Shown one piece after another: positions 27,287 to 32,750 of a stretch of 32,750 bases of DNA. The stretch spans positions 1 to 32,750 of the forward strand of contig JAJEAL010000112.1 in the NCBI GenBank assembly GCA_022822785.1. Direction: 5' to 3'. How positions within the stretch are numbered: position 1 is the stretch's first letter; the number at the start of each line of letters is the position of its first letter. Position numbers and translations under genes: made by a program. This DNA is from Candidatus Poribacteria bacterium. Its GTDB lineage: Bacteria > Poribacteria > WGA-4E > PCPOR2b. Under the pieces are notes generated by a model that ran no database searches, had not been told where the DNA came from, and saw only the letters and a list, made by a program, of their open reading frames with translations.

Positions 27287-27568
27287 ATGCCGCAGTTACG
27301 CCAAAAAATTCTCGTGCTTTATCTGCACACGCCAGACTTGAACAGTAATGTTGTCGCGTGGTCGATGTATGATGGAACAGGGAACACGAATCCCACAACC
27401 GGCGATAGCGACAAACCGCCCTATAATACCGTCGTCGAAGCGATGCAGCACGGCTGGCGCGTAGTTCAATTCCCACAACAATTCCCCGCCTATCCGGGCA
27501 TGGAATACCACACCTCGTATCTCAGATTTGAATACATCCTCGAAAAGATGGAGGAAATTGATGATTGA
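27287..27568 (+). CDS. Small protein of unknown function in the sugar-acid operon
   Basis: The product is 93 aa from ATG 27287, with GAAAGG at 27274-27279 seven bases upstream; an in-frame TTG at 27272 is less likely. It is soluble, without a signal peptide. Notable segments are ILVLYLHTPDLNSNVVAWSM, TTGDSDKPPYNTVVEAM and FPAYPGMEYHTSYLRFEY, which look like a compact single domain rich in aromatic residues. I recognise no family. The gene lies between a galactonate-dehydratase-like enzyme and a PhyH-like dioxygenase and overlaps the latter by 8 bp. It is therefore probably co-translated and works in the same process. Confidence 0.75.
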   Translation: MPQLRQKILVLYLHTPDLNSNVVAWSMYDGTGNTNPTTGDSDKPPYNTVVEAMQHGWRVVQFPQQFPAYPGMEYHTSYLRFEYILEKMEEIDD

Positions 27569-28379
27569 CAAAAAGTATTTGCTAGACTCCAAACAGATAG
27601 CGAATTTCGTGGCTGATGGATACCTTCGCTTTGATCAGCTAGTTCCTCAGGAGCTGAATGAAGCGGTTCACGCCGAGATGGATGATCACCGCATTGGACG
27701 TGGAACCGCAGGGGCGCCTTTGAGCGAAGTGTGGTCCGAATCGTCACCCATCGGTACTGTTTTTCGACTTCCTGAGATTCAGGGCATTATCCACAGCCTC
27801 GTTGGACCAGAGCCGCTTTACGACCACCACGCCGTCCATATTGTCAACGCGGGCAATGAAAAAGGGCAAATCTGGCACGCCGATGCGATCATCGACACAC
27901 GGCTGCATTTTGATATTCAGTTCTTCTATTTCGCGCACGATACACCCCGTGAGATGGGCGGCACAATGATTCTGCCGGGCAGCCACTACCGACGCATTTG
28001 CGAGACAGATATCGCTCGGTATCAGAACTTCCTAGAACAGATGCCGGTCGTATGCAAAGCGGGCACAATTCTAGTCGTCCATCACGGTATCTGGCACTGT
28101 GCACAACCCAATTTGACAGATCGTACGCGATATATGTTCAAGCTGCGGTTGAATCCAACGGTGCGTCAGATGTGCCTCTGGAATATCGACGACATTGATG
28201 ACCCCTCAATTCCGGGCATTTTGAGCAAGAATCACAAGTGGTACGGTAACGATGTCCGCCTTGAAATTGTCAACCGGATTAAGTTCTGGAGATTCTTGGT
28301 TGGGGATGACAAGTTCGATGTCGGCTACTGGATGGGAAGGCTAGAAAATCTGCCGGAAAATGTGCTGCGAGCAGCGTGA
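27561..28379 (+). CDS. Phytanoyl-CoA dioxygenase (PhyH)-like Fe(II)/2-oxoglutarate oxygenase
   Basis: The 272-aa product starts at ATG 27561, with GGAGGA at 27550-27555; an upstream ATG at 27528 lies inside the preceding gene and lacks support. The iron-binding triad is visible: His and Asp in QIWHADAIID, and a distal His in HHGIWHCAQPN. Arg in TRYMFKLRL is suited to 2-oxoglutarate binding. The enzyme should hydroxylate an organic substrate using O2 and 2-oxoglutarate. PhyH-like proteins are highly expanded in some uncultured marine and sponge-associated bacteria and act on many substrates. Overlap with the 93-aa gene indicates one operon. The substrate is unknown. Confidence 0.88.
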   Translation: MIDKKYLLDSKQIANFVADGYLRFDQLVPQELNEAVHAEMDDHRIGRGTAGAPLSEVWSESSPIGTVFRLPEIQGIIHSLVGPEPLYDHHAVHIVNAGNEKGQIWHADAIIDTRLHFDIQFFYFAHDTPREMGGTMILPGSHYRRICETDIARYQNFLEQMPVVCKAGTILVVHHGIWHCAQPNLTDRTRYMFKLRLNPTVRQMCLWNIDDIDDPSIPGILSKNHKWYGNDVRLEIVNRIKFWRFLVGDDKFDVGYWMGRLENLPENVLRAA

Positions 28380-28574
28380 TATGTAAAACACACGGCGACG
28401 AAAGATACATTTATTGGGGGCCGCGATCTCCAATTCCTACGGGCTCTTCTGCCTCTCTGGCGCGTGCAAATTCTGCACACCTGCGTAATTTTTGCGTGGT
28501 GAAAGCCACGCGGTTCAGTTCGTTTCCGCAGTGCTTCCTTGTGTCTAAAGCCTTCCGGATACTATGTTGGTTGG

Positions 28575-28580
28575 TATAAT
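28575..28580 (+). promoter_or_regulatory. Candidate -10 box for the polyprenol kinase-like gene
   Basis: TATAAT lies 55 bases before the ATG at 28636. No good -35 hexamer is found 16-18 bases upstream, so the call is weak. Confidence 0.3.
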
Positions 28581-28635
28581 TCTTGCCTACCCATAATCGT
28601 CTAAGAATATAACCTGGAAAGTAGGCGATATTATC

Positions 28636-29214
28636 ATGGCGCAAGAATTAAGACGCAAAAGTGTCCATCTGTTGGGATTGCTGTTTCCTATCCTGTACGT
28701 CTTTACAACACGGCACACAGCCATTATCGTGGTCGGTGGCCTCCTAGCTATTGCGCTTGGAATTGAATTGCTCAAGGCATTGTTTCCTGCCTTTCACGGC
28801 ATGTTCGTGCGAATCTTTTCCCCGCTGCTGCGTTCCCAAGAACGGAAAGGCGGACTTACCGGCGCCACAACCTACCTTATCGGATCCTTTCTCTGCGTAC
28901 TTCTCTTCGATAAAACGTTGGCGATCGCTTGTCTCTGTTTTCTTACTTTGGGAGACCTCTTTGCAGCGTTAATCGGGAAGCAGTGGGGACGGATTAAACT
29001 CTTCTCCCGAAAAAGTCTAGAGGGCAGCCTTGCCTGTTTCATTGTATGCACAGCGGTTGCGCTCCTGATAGGGCTGCACCCTGTTGTGGCAATTGCCGGG
29101 GCACTCGCTGCAACATTAATCGAACTTTTGCCCACCGGCATAGACGACAATATAACGATGCCTCTAATTTCGGGCTTGGCGATGTACCTCTTAATTAGCA
29201 GCTACACCTTCTAA
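28636..29214 (+). CDS. Diacylglycerol/polyprenol (dolichol) kinase-like membrane protein
   Basis: The 192-aa integral membrane protein has about five to six hydrophobic segments. The N-terminus ELRRKSVHLLGLLFP matches the RKxxH motif of the CTP-dependent dolichol/phytol/diacylglycerol kinase family. LGDLFAALIGKQWG and SRKSLEGSLACF carry the conserved Gly-Asp and Lys-Ser-x-Glu-Gly elements near the active site, and LPTGIDDNITMP is the usual C-terminal acidic loop. It would phosphorylate a lipid alcohol in the cytoplasmic membrane; the precise lipid is not predictable. It stands alone, 256 bp after the PhyH-like gene. A 10-bp inverted repeat (29228-29263) follows it. Confidence 0.82.
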   Translation: MAQELRRKSVHLLGLLFPILYVFTTRHTAIIVVGGLLAIALGIELLKALFPAFHGMFVRIFSPLLRSQERKGGLTGATTYLIGSFLCVLLFDKTLAIACLCFLTLGDLFAALIGKQWGRIKLFSRKSLEGSLACFIVCTAVALLIGLHPVVAIAGALAATLIELLPTGIDDNITMPLISGLAMYLLISSYTF

Positions 29215-29227
29215 CCTGCTTTACACC

Positions 29228-29263
29228 GGAAGAATCTGTCTTTTACTCAAGATAGATTCTTCC
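29228..29263. repeat. 10-bp perfect inverted repeat after the kinase-like gene
   Basis: GGAAGAATCT (29228-29237) and AGATTCTTCC (29254-29263) enclose a 16-base loop. No T-run follows on the plus strand, so a standard intrinsic terminator is not supported, although it may still stop or stabilise transcripts. The remaining spacer to 29530 shows nothing definite. Confidence 0.5.
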
Positions 29264-29530
29264 CAGCCAAACTCACGCGTTTGACCGACAAATAGACTTT
29301 CTGAGAAGTGCTCCCCTTTCCTGTCTTCTACTCTTTTTCTAGCCGCTAGTGCCGGTGATATGGAAACCATTGGTTCAACAATGTGGAAACGACTTTCTCA
29401 CTAACTAGCATCAAAGGTTAATATCAACCGAAAAAGCTGAAATATTTGCTTGCAAGATGCGTAGGGATGTGCTAATTCTAATATAGAGCTAGATAAGTTA
29501 TGTTGCGTCTTGCCGAAAACAGCGAAGGAG

Positions 29531-29826
29531 ATGGTGTCAACTGCGAGTTTCAAAGAGAATCTGCAAAAACACTTGCTGACCCAAACGGCAAGCCTAGCTG
29601 GAAGCAGCACTCATGGCATATGAAGCGGATAGCAACACAGATGCCCTGCTATTGGCAATGCGCGATGTCTCTCAGGCACAAGGGGTATCGGACAGCTTGC
29701 CAAGCGTGTAGGTATCAGTCGTGAACCCCTATGCAGGGTAATAGCAAGCACAACCCTCGTTTGGATAACCGGCTGAGTATCCTTTCAGGGTTAGGTTTCC
29801 AGCTGCGGTTGGAACTTATAAAGTAA
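29531..29826 (+). pseudogene. Frameshifted HigA-like antitoxin (addiction-module antidote) remnant
   Basis: No single frame is open, but pieces in successive frames spell a recognisable antitoxin. SFKENLQKHLL comes from the frame starting at the ATG at 29531. LEAALMAYEADSNTDALLLA then MRDVSQAQG follow near 29600-29680. GIGQLAKRVGISREPL is read near 29685-29735, and NPRLDNRLSILSGLGFQLRL ends in ELIK and TAA at 29824-29826. The order and spacing match the Xre/HigA-type family, whose members read like GIGKLAERTGLNRESLYRAL then GNPRLxTLxxIxxxLGxxL. At least three or four small indels disrupt it. No toxin gene remnant was recognised upstream. Confidence rests on hand translation. Confidence 0.65.
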
Positions 29827-29919
29827 TCTAAAGAGAGCGGTGCGAGTTTAAAGTCAATGGCAACACACCCAGCCGGGGACGTTGACATTTAATGTAAAAC
29901 ATACTGGAGAAGGTCAAAG

Positions 29920-30504
29920 GTGTTAAGAGAAGAACGAAAGAAAATGGTGGTACAATGTGCGAAAGCGGTCTTTTCACAGAAAGGATATTATCAAGCGAGT
30001 ATCTCAGATATCATCGAGCGAGCAGGCATCGCTAGGGGTACGTTTTATCTCTATTTTCGAAGCAAAAGGGATATCTTTAATAGCATTCTCGACGAGCTAG
30101 CTAGGGAACTTGAAGGGGTCATAGGGCGTCTCGATTTAGATCCTTCAGCTTCTTCATTAGAACAGTTGAAAAGTATCCTGCGATCGATTATCATGCTTGC
30201 ATTAGGAGATCGGGATCTGACCCGGATTGTATTGAGCCGTGCAGGCGGTTTGGACAGTGAGTTTGACGGTAAATTGCGGAAATTTTATGAGACGGCGCTA
30301 GATACGATCGAATCGAGTCTCCAACACGGAATTGAACACGGTTTAGTTAGAGAGTGCAACACGAAGGTAATTGCGTGCTGCATTCTAGGCTGCATGAAAG
30401 AGATAGTCAATCACATCTTTTCAGACGCGGAAGCCATTTCTCAACTGGATTCGATCTTAGATGAAGTTTTCGATTTCGCATTGCAAGGAGTGTTAACCTC
30501 TTAA
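29920..30504 (+). CDS. TetR/AcrR-family transcriptional regulator
   Basis: The 194-aa product starts at GTG 29920, with GGAGAAGG at 29906-29913 six bases before it. The N-terminal helix-turn-helix is typical: AVFSQKGYYQASISDIIERA then GIARGTFYLYFRSKRDIF, residues about 14-52. The C-terminal ligand-binding and dimerisation domain is of average length and diverged, so the ligand cannot be predicted. TTGACA at 29882-29887 could be a -35 box, with no clear -10. The inverted ATGT-AAA-ACAT at 29892-29902 could be an autoregulatory site. No transporter or enzyme gene is adjacent, so its target is unknown. Confidence 0.9.
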   Translation: MLREERKKMVVQCAKAVFSQKGYYQASISDIIERAGIARGTFYLYFRSKRDIFNSILDELARELEGVIGRLDLDPSASSLEQLKSILRSIIMLALGDRDLTRIVLSRAGGLDSEFDGKLRKFYETALDTIESSLQHGIEHGLVRECNTKVIACCILGCMKEIVNHIFSDAEAISQLDSILDEVFDFALQGVLTS

Positions 30505-30706
30505 ATGGTTTAATTTAAGCTGTGCTGACAGCGCGACAAAAGTTCCGACCCCGCCAGAAATAGGTTTCTCGCAGTTGACTCAAGAATATTTTTGTGTTGT
30601 TTGATAAAGGTATGTTATTTTAGATTCATATTTAAGACTGATATGTCAGTTTCTGTCGGTTGGGTCAGGCTTGATGCGTTCTCCTGTGTGTCACTGACTA
30701 CTGATT

Positions 30707-30810
30707 ATTAGTGGGTTCTAAAAATAAATGGACACTTTCGCTTCCCATGTTTGGTAGACGCTGTTTCCAACTGCGCCGGTACAGAGTGTCTAATTATGGT
30801 GAATTAGAGA
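30707..30810. repeat. MITE-like element E4 with decayed central GTAG hairpin
   Basis: The left end, ATTAGTGGGTTCTAAAAATA then AATGGACACTTTCGC, matches the E1 left end closely. The right end, reverse-complemented, is CTAATTCACCATAATTAGAC then ACTC. In the middle, GTAGACGCTGTTTCCAACTG then CGCC (30754-30777) is a mutated version of the GTAG-GTGCGGTT hairpin of E1 and E2. It is about 104 bp long. Confidence 0.55.
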
Positions 30811-30900
30811 AATAAGTAGACATTAATAGTAGTAGGCACACTCCGTGTGCCGTAACTCTTGGTTCGCATCATGTCTAAGTAATTCTAAACTTTACTAATA
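30795..30900. repeat. MITE-like element E5 with central GTAG hairpin of a different sequence
   Basis: The left end, TATGGTGAATTAGAGAAATA then AGTAGAC, and the right end, reverse-complemented, TATTAGTAAAGTTTAGAATT then ACTTAGAC, resemble the E1 terminal repeats. The centre is GTAG (30832-30835) followed by GCACAC-TCC-GTGTGC (30836-30850). It shares its left edge with the right edge of E4, as if one inserted next to or into the other. The rest of the 30505-30930 spacer shows no gene. Confidence 0.55.
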
Positions 30901-30930
30901 GTTCATCTAATAGATTCAGAAGAAAGACGT

Positions 30931-31182
30931 ATGGACAACTCAGAGATTAAAGCCACTTCAACAGATATTCGTTCCGAGACAGCTCGATTGTTATTATTAC
31001 ATAGCAAGCAACCTTCATTGGTCGATATTGCCCGCCGTAAATCGAACCGGCGGAGTGATAAGCAACTAAAGGCTTTCGATAAAAAAATGGAGCAAAACCA
31101 ATCGAAACAGCCACAGAGCCAGGTGGTGTTCTGGATCGGTTTCATCGTGGTGTTAATCGTGATTATCTGGGCGACGATTTAG
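30931..31182 (+). CDS. Small tail-anchored membrane protein, unknown function
   Basis: The 83-aa product starts at ATG 30931 with a weak purine-rich site (AGAAGAAAG) upstream. The first about 60 residues are polar and charged, with a helical pattern rich in Lys, Arg and Gln. Residues about 64-83 are a single hydrophobic segment (VVFWIGFIVVLIVIIWATI) at the extreme C-terminus, so the protein would be anchored in the cytoplasmic membrane facing the cytosol. I recognise no family. It lies immediately downstream of repeat elements E4 and E5 and 192 bp before the spondin-domain gene. It may be a real small protein or a chance frame; the transmembrane tail argues for the former. Confidence 0.5.
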   Translation: MDNSEIKATSTDIRSETARLLLLHSKQPSLVDIARRKSNRRSDKQLKAFDKKMEQNQSKQPQSQVVFWIGFIVVLIVIIWATI

Positions 31183-31374
31183 CAAAGAAAATAGCGGGTA
31201 ATCGCCGAGTCCTATGTCCCCAGCTGGCAAACGTTATAGATTCCGTTGCGTCTGCAGCTGTCCATTTAGGTTAACATAACCCAAACGACAGTGAACCGCG
31301 TATAACGACCTGTGCTTAGAGCGCAGAGTCATGCCCGCTTCACATCGATCAACTATGAGAAGAAAGGTATTATC

Positions 31375-32750
31375 ATGACCCGTCAAGTTTCCAATCGCAG
31401 GGTGTTCATTTTTGCAGTGTTTATGTTCCTTACCATTTACGGCGCGAACAATGTTCAGCCGCTTTCGATAGACTCCGCCGTTGAACCGTCATCGGCATCC
31501 GATCCCCCGTCCGACGCCCCCGACGCAACCACTCCGCCTAAAATCCCGATGATCCCGATTGAGTTTGAAGTGACCCTGACCAATCTGACCGAAGGTGTGC
31601 CCGGTGAAGGGGGTCAGATCTTTTCCCCACCGATTTTAATTACACACGATTATGGATTTTCAATAGGCGCATCAGGCGAACCAGCCAGCGCAGCGCTGAC
31701 CGCACTGGCAGAGACAGGCGACCATGTGCCTTTGTTTGAATTAGCGACTGAATCCAGTGGCGCGGAAACTATTGCAGGTTTTCTGCCGCCTCCTGACGGT
31801 CTGGTGCTTCCTGGCGAGTCTGTTACCGCGATAGTGTTAGCGACCTCAGAAGCGCATTATCTCTCACTAGCGACGATGCTGGTGCAGACCAACGACGGGA
31901 TAGTCTTAGCCAATGCCCTGCCGCTCGTTGACGGCAAAGGCAATCCGCAAACAATCACGATGGATCTCATCGCCTATGACGCTGGCACAGAGGATAACAA
32001 CGAATTAGCGACCCATGTGCCGGGACCACCATTTTATGGTACAGAACGTGCGCCTACCGAGGGCGGCGTGATTGCGCCCCACACCGGTATTGAGGGGACA
32101 GCTGATGTCGGAGCCGAGTTTGGTTGGACCGAGCCAGTAGCCCGCGTGACGGTGAGTGTGGTCAAGCTAGATACCGTTGAACCCGTTGTCCCTCCTGTGG
32201 GAACAGAGATCCCTGCGGAGATGGATCTATTTGAGATGGAGTTGGCGAAAGGTTTGAACATGATCTCCCTGCCCTTGATGCCGTTGGAGCCTTACACGGC
32301 ACGGTCATTTGCCGAGATGCTTGATGCGACGATCGTGATTCGGTTAGACACAGCAAGCCAAGAGTTTATTGGGTTCACCGCAGCCCAAGCGGGCACAGGC
32401 TACCCCATCGAAGGCGGCCAAGGCTACATCGTCAACGTCCCCGGCGGCGGCACAGTTACCTTCGAAGGGACGGCGTGGAGCAACACGATAGAAAACACAG
32501 CCGCTGCACCGAGTGCCGAACCCTCAAGCACGGGGTGGGCATTTGTCGTTAGCGGTGAGTTGCGAGAGGCTGTAGTGGGTGTATCCTACAGGGTGGTTGC
32601 CAAAAATCACCGCACCGGCGAAGTTGTAACACGGCAGGTTACTAGCGATAACAGCGATTTCAATGCGGTGTGGGCAGACCTGTCAAGAAATCCTGTCATC
32701 GAAGTGGGCGATACCATAGAGGTTGCCCTGGTAGATCAGTGGGACACCAT
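31375..32750 (+). CDS. Exported spondin-domain protein, 3' end beyond window
   Basis: From ATG 31375 the frame stays open to the window edge (458 codons). AGAAAGG lies about ten bases upstream of the ATG. Residues 1-31 form a signal peptide (basic MTRQVSNRR, hydrophobic VFIFAVFMFLTIYG, then polar sequence). A Pro/Asp-rich linker follows to about 56. Residues about 57-235 match a spondin N-terminal-like domain: FEVTLTNLTEG near the start, QIFSPPILITHDYGFSIGAS, LAETGDHVPL, and IAPHTGIEG. After a second linker, LAKGLNMISLPLMPLEPYTA and GYPIEGGQGYIVNVPGGGTV mark a beta-rich module typical of large secreted proteins. A third beta-sandwich-like segment starts near residue 390. It is likely secreted or surface-bound. 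The partner is unknown, although eukaryotic spondins bind extracellular matrix. Confidence 0.82.
   Translation, partial: MTRQVSNRRVFIFAVFMFLTIYGANNVQPLSIDSAVEPSSASDPPSDAPDATTPPKIPMIPIEFEVTLTNLTEGVPGEGGQIFSPPILITHDYGFSIGASGEPASAALTALAETGDHVPLFELATESSGAETIAGFLPPPDGLVLPGESVTAIVLATSEAHYLSLATMLVQTNDGIVLANALPLVDGKGNPQTITMDLIAYDAGTEDNNELATHVPGPPFYGTERAPTEGGVIAPHTGIEGTADVGAEFGWTEPVARVTVSVVKLDTVEPVVPPVGTEIPAEMDLFEMELAKGLNMISLPLMPLEPYTARSFAEMLDATIVIRLDTASQEFIGFTAAQAGTGYPIEGGQGYIVNVPGGGTVTFEGTAWSNTIENTAAAPSAEPSSTGWAFVVSGELREAVVGVSYRVVAKNHRTGEVVTRQVTSDNSDFNAVWADLSRNPVIEVGDTIEVALVDQWDT

Noticed and set aside
29228-29263. Rho-independent terminator
   Set aside because: The stem is perfect but the loop is long and no T-run follows.

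Overview
The window most resembles a member of the sponge-associated or uncultured Poribacteria, or a close relative. This is an inference from gene content: enolase-superfamily sugar-acid dehydratases, a phytanoyl-CoA dioxygenase-like enzyme, a secreted protein with a spondin-like N-terminal domain, and a very large discoidin/CBM9-like surface protein. Intergenic DNA is also unusually dense in palindromic repeats. No rRNA, tRNA or CRISPR array was found, so the assignment stays tentative.

Positions 1-12800 read leftward. The region opens with the 5' end of an IS3-type transposase gene (1-61). Next, in transcription order from 12797 down to 163, come five genes: a TPR protein, a ParA/MinD-type ATPase, a PLD-SNF2 helicase fusion (1099 aa), an N6-adenine DNA methyltransferase of the Eco57I class (1238 aa), and an FRG-domain protein with about 13 TPRs (772 aa). 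I read this as a restriction/defence-like island. It resembles a split type ISP or DrmD/DrmMI-like pair, with ATPase and TPR partners that I cannot match to a named system. The genes are separated by repeats rather than tightly packed, and parA sits between two direct copies of a hairpin repeat.

Positions 13600-16800 hold an enolase-superfamily gene facing a convergent mobA-moeA pair for molybdenum cofactor synthesis. A near-perfect 28-nt palindrome separates the two. From 16815 to 22802, leftward, a single gene encodes a 1995-aa exported protein with discoidin-like and CBM9-like ends around eight beta-sandwich-like repeats. It has a clear sigma70-type promoter.

Positions 23280-25870 hold katG with an interesting upstream region: a sigma70-like promoter followed by a compact pseudoknot-like sequence, then a 19-bp palindrome close to a second -10 box. 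A small catabolic operon follows (26097-28379): a galactonate-dehydratase-like enzyme, a 93-aa protein of unknown function and a PhyH-like dioxygenase. After it come a polyprenol/diacylglycerol kinase-like membrane protein, a frameshifted antitoxin pseudogene, a TetR regulator, a small tail-anchored protein, and the start of a secreted spondin-domain protein that runs off the window.

The main unexpected structure is in the spacers. At least nine hairpins of differing sequence carry GTAG directly 5' of the stem, as in REP elements mobilised by RAYT (TnpA_REP) transposases. Several sit at the centre of larger elements bounded by related ~30-bp terminal inverted repeats, which suggests a composite MITE-plus-REP family.
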